A program made the translations under genes and the position numbers. From the NCBI RefSeq assembly GCF_018156225.1, contig NZ_JAGTAR010000028.1:1-64000 (forward strand): a stretch of 64,000 bases of DNA. The letters are read 5' to 3'. Of the stretch, positions 34,119 through 44,013 are shown piece by piece. The notes under the pieces are model-generated. The model was not told the origin of the DNA. It searched no databases and saw only the letters and a list, made by a program, of their open reading frames with translations. How positions within the stretch are numbered: the first letter of the stretch is position 1; each line of letters starts with the position of its first letter. This DNA comes from Carboxylicivirga sediminis. GTDB lineage: Bacteria; Bacteroidota; Bacteroidia; Bacteroidales; Marinilabiliaceae.

Positions 34119-34811
34119 ATGAAAGCAAAAAGTTTTATTACATTAACAATGGTGTTTCAATCACTATGTGTTTTATCACAGGTTAATGACGCATCAACCA
34201 ATCATTTATTTGCGTTTAATATGGATTACGCCAGACTTGGCACTGTATTTAATGACATGCCCCTGGATAATATAAATGGAAGCCCCTTCCTGAATGAGGA
34301 ATTCAAGAATGGCTTCATTCAAACTAGATCTGATTCAATTATATCCCTCGTTTTGCGTTATAATGTATATAACGATGCAATTGAATTTAAAATTAATGAT
34401 GAGATTTATGCTATAAAAAATAATGAAAGCCTAAAGATGGTTACCATTGAAGAGCGGGTTTTTATGTATAAAGAGTTTATTAAATCAAACGGTACAAAAC
34501 ATAACGGATACCTTGAATTACTTTCGCATGGAAAGAATGAATTGTATTGCAGATATAGAATTCGCTACTACCCGCGAGTACCTGAAGAGGCATATAAAGA
34601 AGCAATAGAACCTGAATTCAAAATGCAGAGTCTATCTTTCTTTTATGCCGATAGCTTTACTACTCCTATAGAGTTTTCCACTAAAAAGCAATTATCTTCT
34701 TTGATGGATGAGAAGACGCAAGAATCCATTCATAAAATATCGCGCAATAGAGCAATAAAATACTGGAACAAAGAGGATTTAACAAATCTATTTACCACTC
34801 TCAATAAATAA
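34119..34811 (+). CDS. Exported protein of unknown family, tandem paralogue 2 of 3
   Basis: A 230-aa protein. The open frame reaches back to 34074 inside the preceding gene, but the ATG at 34119 begins the signal peptide (MKAKSFITL ... CVLSQ). It carries the family blocks: LDNINGSPFLNEEF, LRYNVYNDAIEFKI, ERVFMYKEFIKSNGT, YLELLSHGKNELYCR and KYWNKEDLTNLF. Similarity to its neighbours is clear but moderate, so the duplication is not recent. Same strand and tight spacing indicate an operon. Confidence 0.72.
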   Translation: MKAKSFITLTMVFQSLCVLSQVNDASTNHLFAFNMDYARLGTVFNDMPLDNINGSPFLNEEFKNGFIQTRSDSIISLVLRYNVYNDAIEFKINDEIYAIKNNESLKMVTIEERVFMYKEFIKSNGTKHNGYLELLSHGKNELYCRYRIRYYPRVPEEAYKEAIEPEFKMQSLSFFYADSFTTPIEFSTKKQLSSLMDEKTQESIHKISRNRAIKYWNKEDLTNLFTTLNK

Positions 34812-34843
34812 TCGTTCAAACACATTAATTTTAACAAACAACA

Positions 34844-35545
34844 ATGAAAGGCATTCAACTAATTTTCTTTGTAGCCAATTTGTTTTATACTAATGGTTAC
34901 GCACAAAACAATAGCATCATACGTTCAGGAGACACTTACTTATTATCACTTGAATATCGCACAGAAGCAGCCAACAGCACAGTTGAAGGCTTAACTCTAG
35001 ATGAAATCAAAGGCAGTCCATACCTTAGCAAAGACTTTGCAGACAGTTATATACTAACAAAAAAGGACTCCATTGTTGGTCTGCGTTTACGTTACAACAT
35101 CTATAACGATGTTATTGAATTTGAGAAAGAGGACAAGGCCTATGAACTGCCCTATAATTATGATTATTTGAAGGTGGTTATAAATCACAGGGTTTTTCAA
35201 CGAATTAAATTTATGAAGTCAAACAATACAGAACATATAGGTTATCTTGAATTAGTTGAAGACGGGCCAGTAAAACTCTATTGCAGACGAAGGACTAGGT
35301 TCTATCCTGCAAAGCCTGCTGATCCTTATGGTGAGGCCAGACAAGCTGAATTTAGGGAACAAAGCCTGTCTTTCTTTTGTAGTACACAGGATAAATCTCC
35401 TTTTGAATTCGAGAATAAAAAAGATTTACTAAAGGTTTTGCCAGCTGACCTTCAAGATAAGGCTGTCAAATACCTGAAAGGGAATAAAACAAAGTTCTGG
35501 AATAAAGAAGATTTAGTAAGACTATTTGACAATTTAAACAATTAA
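34844..35545 (+). CDS. Exported protein of unknown family, tandem paralogue 3 of 3
   Basis: A 233-aa protein with a signal peptide (1-20, ending GYAQ). Family blocks: LDEIKGSPYLSKDF, LRYNIYNDVIEFEK, HRVFQRIKFMKSNNT, YLELVEDGPVKLYCRR and KFWNKEDLVRLFDNLNN. It closes the operon and is followed by a strong terminator. A role shared by all three, perhaps as subunits or as variants binding different ligands, is speculation. The divergent neighbours (lipoprotein plus T9SS Asp-box protein) may be functionally related by position only. Confidence 0.72.
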   Translation: MKGIQLIFFVANLFYTNGYAQNNSIIRSGDTYLLSLEYRTEAANSTVEGLTLDEIKGSPYLSKDFADSYILTKKDSIVGLRLRYNIYNDVIEFEKEDKAYELPYNYDYLKVVINHRVFQRIKFMKSNNTEHIGYLELVEDGPVKLYCRRRTRFYPAKPADPYGEARQAEFREQSLSFFCSTQDKSPFEFENKKDLLKVLPADLQDKAVKYLKGNKTKFWNKEDLVRLFDNLNN

Positions 35546-35582
35546 ATATTCTATAGATTTTTTTTATTTTGAGATGCATATG

Positions 35583-35613
35583 GGTTAAGCTACACAATAG
35601 CTTAACCTTTTTT
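35583..35613 (+). terminator. Terminator of the paralogue-trio operon
   Basis: GGTTAAGCTA (35583-35592) pairs perfectly with TAGCTTAACC (35598-35607) around CACAA and is followed by six T. Confidence 0.85.
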
Positions 35614-35770
35614 ATAACATTCTTGCAAAGCCTTTATAATTCAGACGAACTCACCAAAATCAATACTCAGAATTAGTCTTAATTTATACTCTGCAGTTTA
35701 TTTATCTATAATATTAAGTAATAAATCTGAATCCATCGTTTAACTTCAACATTAAAGGCGATACATAAAA

Positions 35771-35798
35771 AGCCTCCAGTCGTCAATAACTGGAGGCT
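35771..35798 (-). terminator. Terminator of SusCD operon 1
   Basis: AGCCTCCAGT (35771-35780) pairs with ACTGGAGGCT (35789-35798). On the minus strand a T-run follows the stem. Confidence 0.8.
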
Positions 35799-35852
35799 CT
35801 TCTTATGCTCTTAATTAAACGCTAAACAAAACGTTTAGTTAGAAAATATCTT

Positions 35853-36785
35853 CTATTTTTTATACTCGCCAATTGTAAACTCCTCGCTGGTAGTATTAAT
35901 ATTAGCTTCGCCAGCGGCAGCTTTAGTTAAAACACTACCAGCTTGCATAATATTAAACCACAATCCATCATTTACTCCCTCAGTTATTTTAGAACCGAAC
36001 CAATCATGAATTGTAATTGTACCATTGTCATCGAATGTGGCAGTTATAAAGCCGTCAGCAGGTATTGCAGGATCTCCTTCTTCTCCATACCAACCATTTA
36101 TAGCTGCAGGATTGGTATCATCCTTAACAATATCTTGACCAACTGGAATCTTAATCTCCTTACTGTCCAAATCCACAACCCCGTATATATCTAAGTTAGA
36201 ACCACCAGGAACAAAACCAGTAAATACTATCTTGCTAACATCATCCGGATCAGGTTTAGTAGATACAGTGTATACAGTCTCACCATTAAAATATGAAATT
36301 CCTAAACCATCATAAGTACCAATAATGATATTAAGAGGATGCTCATCATCACTAACTGTTACCATACACATATTCTCAGCACTAGGTTTTGTGTTGGCAA
36401 TGTCAGTAAATACCAAATAGAACATTTTATTACCCTCGTAAATGTCATTATTCATTGTACGTATTCGTATCTCTGCCTCGCCATAGCCTTCTGAAAACTC
36501 AATCGTTTTTGAAGAAATAACTTCAAAATCTGTACCTTCGATAGCTGGTTTTGATATTCCTTCAATACTAACATCATATTTAATTGAAACTGCACCACCA
36601 CCTGGTAATCCAGCTAAAGAAACAGGTATACTCAGCTCGTTGCCACCTTCTGCAACCTGCAAACTGCTACTAAGAAAAGCAACACTCTGATCTCCAGCTT
36701 TAAAAACTATAGGATCATTCTTATCACAGGAAGCAAAAAGTACAATTCCTGCCAAGAACAACAATGTATATTTTAAATATCTCAT
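35853..36785 (-). CDS. Lipoprotein with Calx-beta-like domain, third gene of SusCD operon 1
   Basis: A 310-aa lipoprotein (lipobox FASC, Cys20). Residues 30-150 resemble a Calx-beta fold: SVAFLSSSLQVAEGGNELSIPVSLAG, then GTDFEVISSKTIEFSEGYGEAEIRIRTMNNDIYEGNKMFYLVF, then TVSDDE. The C-terminal half (150-310) has no recognised domain. It follows the SusD gene by 19 bp. In Bacteroidota, lipoproteins at this position (SusE/SusF-like, surface glycan-binding proteins) bind the transported ligand, so a surface ligand-binding role is inferred. Confidence 0.75.
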   Translation of the reverse strand: MRYLKYTLLFLAGIVLFASCDKNDPIVFKAGDQSVAFLSSSLQVAEGGNELSIPVSLAGLPGGGAVSIKYDVSIEGISKPAIEGTDFEVISSKTIEFSEGYGEAEIRIRTMNNDIYEGNKMFYLVFTDIANTKPSAENMCMVTVSDDEHPLNIIIGTYDGLGISYFNGETVYTVSTKPDPDDVSKIVFTGFVPGGSNLDIYGVVDLDSKEIKIPVGQDIVKDDTNPAAINGWYGEEGDPAIPADGFITATFDDNGTITIHDWFGSKITEGVNDGLWFNIMQAGSVLTKAAAGEANINTTSEEFTIGEYKK

Positions 36786-36804
36786 AATGTCTAATAATTA
36801 GTGA

Positions 36805-38247
36805 TTAATAGCCTTCGTTTTGAACCATATTACTATTCGATTCCATTTCACCAATTGGTATTGGCATAGCCCATAAGTGGCCTGGGAATGTAATATCAAC
36901 AGGACCTGTAATACGATCATCCTCATCTACTCGTTCAATTGTTTTGTTTAAACGTGCATAGTCATAAAGCAAATGTCCTTCAAAACAAAGCTCTCGTCTT
37001 CTTTCGTTAAACAAATCTGTCATAGTAATGATACCAAGCTCTGTTGCCCCTCTGTTGGCTCTAATTTTATTAAAATCAGCAACAGCCTGGGCCATTGTAC
37101 CTTCACCATTTAGGTATGCCTCACAACGAATTAGGTACATTTCAGAAAGTCGCAATACCGGAATGTTATTCTGCTTATTAACACCATCTTTTCCAGGATA
37201 CTTATCTGGCCACACGTAACCAGGATAATTCCCTTTAGACTCTTCTGCAAATACATCAGCTCTCACATCAGTTTCTTCGTAAAGTGCCAACAAGTTATTT
37301 GTAGCACAAACGTCTGCATAAGAACCGTCTGGATCATAGATGTAACCAATTTCAGACCAATAAGGCGCATATGATTGGTTTTGGTCACCATATACTTCAA
37401 AGATAATTTCAGAAGCACCATTCGTCCCCCAAACTGAACCATATTCAGCAGCAGTATAAATTTCAAAATCTTCATTCGCGATTACTTTACTTGCATATTC
37501 CTCAGCTTTCGAGTAATTACCCATGTACAAATATACTCTTGCTAACAAAGCCTGAGCTGCAGCAGCATCAGCAAACGCCTTACTATCTACCTCTTCTCTG
37601 GCAATACCCCCATCTTTAAACAATGGTAAGGCCGCTTCAAGATCAGTCACAATCTGGTTATATACTTCAGCAACAGTATTTCTTGCTGGTTCACCAATCT
37701 CGGAAACTAAAACAACTGGTACACCAAGACTCTCCTTTTGGTAAGTATATGGTTGTGCATATACACGCACTAAATCAAAATGACCAAGAGCTCTTACAAA
37801 AAGTGCTTCAGCTTTTAAATGATCTATCTCCTCCAGATCAACTCCCGGTTCAGTTGCAGGATCGTAAGTTTCATCAATGGCGTTAATTACATTACTAGCC
37901 CTTGTAATAGCCTGATAAGCAGTCGCCCATAATCCAGCGGTATTTGCTGAATTCTGAGACCAGTTATAGTCAGTCTGATATCGACCTGAACTTTTAGGAC
38001 TGGATTTTGCATTATCTGCTTTTAGGTCTGCAGTAATAGTAAACTCAGCACCATACCAATTCACACTATATAAAGGTGCATATGCCCCCATGGTTGCCTG
38101 ATTCAGACCATCAAAGTTAGATAAAGTCAACTCATTTGATTGTGACAACAACGGCTCTTTCTCCAGGAAGTCATCCCCACATGATGTTAAGAACAAAACA
38201 GCAAGTAAGACTCCAACTAAGCTTATATGTTTTTTCATATTATTCAT
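36805..38247 (-). CDS. SusD/RagB-family nutrient-binding lipoprotein, pair 1
   Basis: A 480-aa lipoprotein (lipobox FLTSC; ATG at 38247, or 38238 three codons later). It has the SusD layout: N-terminal LLSQSNELTLSNFDGLNQATMGAYAPLY, TPR-like helices (ALFVRALGHFDLVRVYAQPY, AAAAQALLARVYLYMGNYSKAEEYA), and C-terminal RLSEMYLIRCEAYLNG and FNERRRELCFEGHLLYDYARLN. It forms the lid over its SusC partner in the outer membrane and captures oligosaccharide or peptide. Ligand unknown. It begins 11 bp after the end of SusC. Confidence 0.93.
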   Translation of the reverse strand: MNNMKKHISLVGVLLAVLFLTSCGDDFLEKEPLLSQSNELTLSNFDGLNQATMGAYAPLYSVNWYGAEFTITADLKADNAKSSPKSSGRYQTDYNWSQNSANTAGLWATAYQAITRASNVINAIDETYDPATEPGVDLEEIDHLKAEALFVRALGHFDLVRVYAQPYTYQKESLGVPVVLVSEIGEPARNTVAEVYNQIVTDLEAALPLFKDGGIAREEVDSKAFADAAAAQALLARVYLYMGNYSKAEEYASKVIANEDFEIYTAAEYGSVWGTNGASEIIFEVYGDQNQSYAPYWSEIGYIYDPDGSYADVCATNNLLALYEETDVRADVFAEESKGNYPGYVWPDKYPGKDGVNKQNNIPVLRLSEMYLIRCEAYLNGEGTMAQAVADFNKIRANRGATELGIITMTDLFNERRRELCFEGHLLYDYARLNKTIERVDEDDRITGPVDITFPGHLWAMPIPIGEMESNSNMVQNEGY

Positions 38248-38258
38248 CTTTTTAAATA

Positions 38259-41200
38259 TTAAAATCCTACTTCTAAACCAAACGTGAAGTTACGAGTCTG
38301 AGGATAAATAATGTAACCTCCACCAGTACTACTTCGCTCAGGATCGTAATATGGAACATCGTGCCAGCTATAAAGGTTATTTCCACTTACATATAACTTA
38401 GCAGCAGATACACCAATCTTATCTAAAACTATCTTAGGTAGATTGTAACCAAAAGTCAAGTTCTGAAGGCGAACAAAATCACCCTTATACAAGAAACGAC
38501 TTGTTCCCCACTCATTTGAACCAGTTGAATTATTCATTAATGGCTTAGGTGTGCCAGTAACATCGCCTGGTTTCTTCCAGTAGTCTAACAAATTAGCAGA
38601 TTGATTTGAACTCCAGTTATAACCATCTGAATTTGTGTAGCGACTTTCCATTACATATACAGACTGCCCCAGCATGTATCTAAATTGAGTATTTAGGTAA
38701 AATCCTTTATAGCTCACATTAAAACCGAATCCACCTTCAATATCTGGCTCAACTTTTCCTTTGTAAACACGACGCGCACTACCATAATCATAGGTCATAG
38801 AACCATCTTCTGTATACCACATTCCTAATCCATTAGATGGATTAACTCCTGCCCAATCGTACACATAATAGTTAGAGAAGTCGCCTCCTACACGATGTCT
38901 TCTCCACCATCCATCACCAATTTCTTCTTCGCCTCCTAGATCATCAATAGTAGTATTGTTATGTGCTAAAGTGCCAAAAACATCAACTTTAAGATCTCTC
39001 ATGCTAACAGCCCGATAGTTAAGGCTAACTTCTATACCTTTATTGGTCATCTCACCAATATTCTGACGAAGGCTTGCGAAACCAGCTGTACGTGAGATTG
39101 GCACATCCAACAACATATCTGTTGTTTTCTTATTATAAACTTCAATTGTACCATCAACTTTATTGAAGAATGCGAAATCAAGACCAATATTTGTTGTAGC
39201 TGACATTTCCCAACCTAGATTTGGATTTGTCAGGTTTTCAGGCCCTAAAATCGTTTTACCATTGTATTCTCCAGATGCATAAGTTCCATACTGGTCATAG
39301 ATACCAATAGCATCATTTCCTGCAACACCATAACTACCTCTAAGCTTCAGCATATTAATCCAAGGCACATCATTTATAAACGCTTCATTATGAAGATTCC
39401 AGCTGGCACCAACCGACCAGAAAGTACCCCAACGTGTATCTGCTCCAAACTTTGAGTTACCATCTTTACGGAACGATCCTTTAACAAAATAACGATCATC
39501 ATAGCTATACTCAAGCGTTCCAAGGTATGATAACAAAGTATACTCAGAATAAGCATAATCAACAGTTGAGTTTTCGCCTGTAGCATTAGACAAGTAAGGA
39601 ATTACTGCACCAACTTGTTCTCCAGAAGCATAATGATTCTGATATTTATAATGCATTGCTTCATAGCCAGCCATAGCACTTGCACGATGCTTCTCTGCAA
39701 ATATTTTTGAATAGCTAACAATATTAGATGAATTCAATCTCTGCATTCTACCATTAGAAACCTGGAGTGTACCCAACTCTTCTCCCGGAGGTCCTGAATA
39801 AGGACTCCAGAATCGACGTCCTTCTTCAAATAACATATCCATTGAATTTGTCGTTCTGAACACTAAGTCCTTTATTGGCTCATACTTCAAGCTTAACGCT
39901 CCAATAAAACGATACTGCTTACTCCACTGATCGTCATATTCTGCTGCTGCCAGGTGATTTGAGTTATTATTTGATGGTAAATCAAAATTGTAAACTCCAG
40001 TATTTCTTGAAGTAGGATTTCCATCGGCATCAACATAAGGTAAATCCCAAGGCATGAGGTTTTGAGAAGCCCAGAATGGATTTACATAGTACATTGATTC
40101 GTTAGGTCTATCTTTTTGATAAACATATGAACCTTGCGTTTTTAATCCAATTGAGAATTTTTCATTGAAATCTTTATCAATGTTTGAACGAAAACTATAA
40201 CGTTCAAGTGATGTAGCCGTCATAATTCCTTCCTGGTTAAAGTATCCACCAGAAATAAAATACCTTGTATCCTCATTTCCACCATTTGCAGTAAAGTTTA
40301 TATCCTGCATGCTGGCTGTGCGAAATGCACTTTCTTCCCAGTTGTATGTTTCAATATCCGATGGCAATGTCTCAGCAGCAAAGAAACCGCCTTCAACTGT
40401 ATTTGGGTCCTTACCTGAATTAATTATTGCATCACGCTTATAGGTATAAATCTCATCAGCAGTCATTACTCTGTAATCATGATCATTTGTAACCTTCGAA
40501 ACTCCGAAGTTGGCAGTTACAGAAAAACGATTCTGACCTTTCTTTCCTGATTTTGTAGTAATTAAGATTACACCATTTGATGCTCTAGAACCATATAAAG
40601 AAGCAGCTGATGCATCTTTCAATACAGTCATAGACTCAATATCCTTAGGGTTAATTGTTGAAAGAATATTACCTGTAGAGGTAAAGTATGAGAAGTTTCC
40701 TGAAGAAACTGGTACACCGTCAATAACAATCAAGGGTTCTTTTCCTGCATTAATAGAACCGTTTCCTCGAATACGGATATCCGTTGCTGCACCTGGCTGT
40801 CCAGTTGTCGAGTTAATCTGCACACCAGCAATTTTACCTGCAATTGCTTTATCAACACTTTCAACTGGAACATCTTTAATTTGATCCGTTTTGATTACAG
40901 CAACAGACCCGGTATTGGCTTCACGCCGCTGAGTACCGTATGCAACAACTATTACTTCATCAACATCGACTGCATCACTTTTCATAATTGCATTGATTGT
41001 TGTTTGCCCAGTATAGGCAACTTCTTGTGTCGTCATTCCAACAAAAGAAAAAACAATCGCCGATGCGTCATTAGGAACCGCCAAACGATAAGTACCATCG
41101 GGGGTGGTTACTGTTCCTATAGTAGTTCCTTTAACAAACACTGAAACACCAGGAATGGGACTCCCATCCGTAGCATCAGTCACAGTACCGGTTACGTTAG

Positions 41201-41267
41201 TAGTCTGTGCTATAACTTGCAGACCAACCATAACCATAAACGAAAGTGCGAGAAGTACTTTCTTCAT
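38259..41267 (-). CDS. SusC/RagA-family TonB-dependent transporter, pair 1
   Basis: A 1002-aa outer-membrane transporter. Order: signal peptide (to VIAQ), carboxypeptidase-D-like domain (VTGTVTDATDGSPIPGVSVF ... TTINA), a plug starting at DEVIVVAYGTQRREANTGSV and holding the family block AGVQINSTTGQPGAATDIRIRG and DIESMTVLKDASAASLYGSRASNG, then the barrel to FTFGLEVGF. It forms an operon with its SusD partner and a Calx-beta lipoprotein. Its first 90 codons and leader are closely similar to those of the other two SusC genes. No catabolic enzyme gene lies in the operon, so the substrate is unknown. Confidence 0.94.
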   Translation of the reverse strand: MKKVLLALSFMVMVGLQVIAQTTNVTGTVTDATDGSPIPGVSVFVKGTTIGTVTTPDGTYRLAVPNDASAIVFSFVGMTTQEVAYTGQTTINAIMKSDAVDVDEVIVVAYGTQRREANTGSVAVIKTDQIKDVPVESVDKAIAGKIAGVQINSTTGQPGAATDIRIRGNGSINAGKEPLIVIDGVPVSSGNFSYFTSTGNILSTINPKDIESMTVLKDASAASLYGSRASNGVILITTKSGKKGQNRFSVTANFGVSKVTNDHDYRVMTADEIYTYKRDAIINSGKDPNTVEGGFFAAETLPSDIETYNWEESAFRTASMQDINFTANGGNEDTRYFISGGYFNQEGIMTATSLERYSFRSNIDKDFNEKFSIGLKTQGSYVYQKDRPNESMYYVNPFWASQNLMPWDLPYVDADGNPTSRNTGVYNFDLPSNNNSNHLAAAEYDDQWSKQYRFIGALSLKYEPIKDLVFRTTNSMDMLFEEGRRFWSPYSGPPGEELGTLQVSNGRMQRLNSSNIVSYSKIFAEKHRASAMAGYEAMHYKYQNHYASGEQVGAVIPYLSNATGENSTVDYAYSEYTLLSYLGTLEYSYDDRYFVKGSFRKDGNSKFGADTRWGTFWSVGASWNLHNEAFINDVPWINMLKLRGSYGVAGNDAIGIYDQYGTYASGEYNGKTILGPENLTNPNLGWEMSATTNIGLDFAFFNKVDGTIEVYNKKTTDMLLDVPISRTAGFASLRQNIGEMTNKGIEVSLNYRAVSMRDLKVDVFGTLAHNNTTIDDLGGEEEIGDGWWRRHRVGGDFSNYYVYDWAGVNPSNGLGMWYTEDGSMTYDYGSARRVYKGKVEPDIEGGFGFNVSYKGFYLNTQFRYMLGQSVYVMESRYTNSDGYNWSSNQSANLLDYWKKPGDVTGTPKPLMNNSTGSNEWGTSRFLYKGDFVRLQNLTFGYNLPKIVLDKIGVSAAKLYVSGNNLYSWHDVPYYDPERSSTGGGYIIYPQTRNFTFGLEVGF

Positions 41268-42270
41268 AGACTAATAGGTTTAAATTAATAAATAGGACAA
41301 TTTTTTAATCGGTTCAAAAATAACAATTGTAAGCTAGTTTTAAAACTTTTTAACATTATATTTTACTGACATAAGTCATGTCCGCTTAATAATCTTACAT
41401 TTTAAAACCTCAAACCGGCCAGCCACAAACTTTTTTGATAGTTTTTGACCTTTTTCGTTATAGATTCCATTTAACACATTTTAACCAACAACTACCCAAG
41501 GCACACTTTTTAACTCAACCACCCTATACTGCATAACATTTATCATTTTTTTTTACACCAAAAGTCGCGCAATCTTTTAATCTTACCGAAAATTGCGAAT
41601 AAGAAACTATCCATTAGTCTACACTAAAGAACTTCGCATTCAAATAAGCACATAATTAAAAGGGAGAGTTGAAAAATTAGGAGGATCATGCACAAAGCCC
41701 GATCTAATGACCGGGTTTTGCTGGAAAAAATAACCAATACTTATCCTATTTAAGCATTAGCTTCATAATAAGTAGCTATTCTTTAACAGCTATCATTATC
41801 TCTTTTTAGTATTTTTTACAATAATTGAAGTCTTAATAATTTTTAGGACACCCACAGAATAGCAAGGTGGCACAATCTCTTCGACCGTGAATATACATAT
41901 TTATTTTAATTTTCATAATAATTTAGTAACGCTCAAACCACGAAAACAATAAATGCCATCGAGAAAAAATACGCATAAAAGGCCAGATTAAATCCAAAGC
42001 AAAACCACATAAAACTACACAAACACCAATATCCGTCATTACAAAAGAACTCTTCTTAAAACTATTAATTATGAACATAGGAATATCTAAGACATCAGAT
42101 ACACCAAACATCGTTGTTTCAATAATTTTCTATCAAGCCTAGTAGTCGAACTCACTGCATACCATTTCCGTCTAAAGAATTCATCAATCAGCCTCAATAG
42201 GTTTGACAGATCATGTATTAATTAAAAAACTGATTAGGTCGAAATCATGTTAATTACCTGCCTATCTGCA
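41268..42270. other. Long gene-poor region upstream of SusC pair 1
   Basis: About 1 kb of A/T-rich DNA with no convincing gene. The first 30 bases are the leader shared with the other susC genes. Two weak items are noted: a 21-codon reading frame at 41688-41753 behind an unusually good Shine-Dalgarno sequence (AGGAGG), and a 62-codon minus-strand frame at 41923-42111 with a membrane-protein-like composition. Either may be a relic. The region probably carries the susC promoter, but no exact -7/-33 pair was found. Confidence 0.5.
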
Positions 42271-42272
42271 AA

Positions 42273-42304
42273 AAAGCTGCCCTTTAGTTATAAGGACAGC
42301 TTTC
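42273..42304 (-). terminator. Terminator of SusCD operon 2
   Basis: AAAGCTG-CCTT pairs with AAGG-CAGCTTT around a short loop. On the minus strand the stem is followed by a T-run, about 30 bp after the SusD stop. Confidence 0.75.
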
Positions 42305-42335
42305 TTATCTATTCACACATTAATTAAAACACTGT

Positions 42336-43982
42336 TTAATTTTGATCCTCAGGACCTAAGTTTGGATTCGCATCGATTTCTTCTTGAGGAATTTTAAATA
42401 TCCACTCATCATTTACTGATGGCCTAGCTTGTTGAAATCCACTTTGGTACAAATCAGCAGATGCACCAGAACCACCATTTGCAGCATGATCAATTCCCTC
42501 ATCCCAACGAATCTTATCTGTATAAAGGAATCCTTCTCCCCATAATTCTAATGCTCTCTGGAATTTAATGTGTTCTATTAATTTTTCTTTAGTATCATAT
42601 ATAGTAACATCATAGGCATTATCACGTTCTTCGCCTAAAGGTTTTAACGCATTTTGTGCAGCACTAATATTGTCTAACATAGCTTCTGCCTCTGCTTCAA
42701 TCAAATACATCTCAGAGGAACGCATTAAAATAATATCATCCGGATCTGTAGTTCCAGGTGCTTTATTTCTCATTTTTACGTGCATATATGGATGCGTATT
42801 ATGTGCAGAAGTCCATCCATACACACTGGCAAGCCTATCAATTTCTGCATCAAACTCTTCTTCCGTAGTATATATCGGGTTTGTATTATTTTCCCAACCG
42901 CCCTCGCCATTCGACGCAGATAAGTTTGAATTTGGAGCATCTTTTAAGAATTGATCTTTTCTATAATCTGTATCAGGAATCTGAGCGTATAATCTCTTAT
43001 CCATAATTTTAGGATTATTCCGCACCTGACTACCATTAAATGTATTACTCATTAAATAAAAGTAAGAACGAAAATAGGTAGTTTCTGTAGAAATTACATT
43101 ACTCCCCCAAATAACCTCAGGCAGAAGTGTTGTATTAAATCCAGACTTCCAATCATCTTCATCCATTAAAGGGTAATCTTCACGTGCTAACTTAGCTGCA
43201 TCAGCAGCTGTTCTCCAGTCTCCCATATTTAATGCAATTCGAGCTTTCAAACCATACGCAACATCAATGTTTAGTTGAGATTTGTCAAAAGCATTGCCGG
43301 TCGGCCTTGAAGTTGCATCTTTAAAATAATCTATAGCGGTATTAACATCTGACATGCACTGGTCATATATGACTTCAACTGTTGATCTGGGCTCACTGGT
43401 AAAGGGAGCTTCAGAAGAAAATAACAACGGTACACCAGGATCTGTTGCCGGATTGCCAATTAGATAACCTTTAGCATAGTGCTGAACCAAAGAAAGATAG
43501 GCATATGCACGGTATGTATACGCTTGTCCGATGATTTCTTTCATTTTTGCATCCTCAGGAATCGTTCCTTCAGCAGCTTTATTAATAATGGCATTGGCAC
43601 TTGCAATTATGTGATAGCGCTGATACCACAACTGCTTAGTTGTTCTTGACGTTTCCAGATTATGGGAAATCCATCTGGTTTCGTCTTGCCACCCGAGATT
43701 ATTTGCCGGGGCACTGTGTATTAGTCCTCCTGCTAAATTATCTCCCATTGGCACCCAATAATGATTACCGGATCTATAACTATCTCCGCCAGAAAGCAGA
43801 GTTTGTGGCTGGACATATAGTAAACGATGCAATCCGTTAAGGATTAGAGCCATATTTTCTGCAGATGCTAATGCATCATTGGAAGAAATAGCATCTGTTG
43901 GTTTTGTTTCCAGAAAATCATCGCTACATGATGTTATTGCAATAGCTACTATCACTAATAACACAATTATCTTTTTAAACAT
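42336..43982 (-). CDS. SusD/RagB-family nutrient-binding lipoprotein, pair 2
   Basis: A 548-aa lipoprotein (lipobox AITSC). SusD features: FLETKPTDAISSNDALASAENMALILNGL at the N-terminus, helices around IIGQAYTYRAYAYLSLVQHYAKGY, and C-terminal ILMRSSEMYLIEAEAEAM and FQRALELWGEGFLYTDKIRW. It is longer than the other two SusDs here, with extra material in the ligand-facing middle region. It starts 31 bp after its SusC partner. Ligand unknown. Confidence 0.93.
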   Translation of the reverse strand: MFKKIIVLLVIVAIAITSCSDDFLETKPTDAISSNDALASAENMALILNGLHRLLYVQPQTLLSGGDSYRSGNHYWVPMGDNLAGGLIHSAPANNLGWQDETRWISHNLETSRTTKQLWYQRYHIIASANAIINKAAEGTIPEDAKMKEIIGQAYTYRAYAYLSLVQHYAKGYLIGNPATDPGVPLLFSSEAPFTSEPRSTVEVIYDQCMSDVNTAIDYFKDATSRPTGNAFDKSQLNIDVAYGLKARIALNMGDWRTAADAAKLAREDYPLMDEDDWKSGFNTTLLPEVIWGSNVISTETTYFRSYFYLMSNTFNGSQVRNNPKIMDKRLYAQIPDTDYRKDQFLKDAPNSNLSASNGEGGWENNTNPIYTTEEEFDAEIDRLASVYGWTSAHNTHPYMHVKMRNKAPGTTDPDDIILMRSSEMYLIEAEAEAMLDNISAAQNALKPLGEERDNAYDVTIYDTKEKLIEHIKFQRALELWGEGFLYTDKIRWDEGIDHAANGGSGASADLYQSGFQQARPSVNDEWIFKIPQEEIDANPNLGPEDQN

Positions 43983-44013
43983 AGTTATTATGTTTTAATT
44001 ATTTGCTTATTAT

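Larger units (their letters stand above)
35546..35852. other. Intergenic region between convergent operons
   Basis: No gene seen. It contains the two terminators at 35583-35613 (rightward) and 35771-35798 (leftward), as expected between convergent transcription units. Confidence 0.6.
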
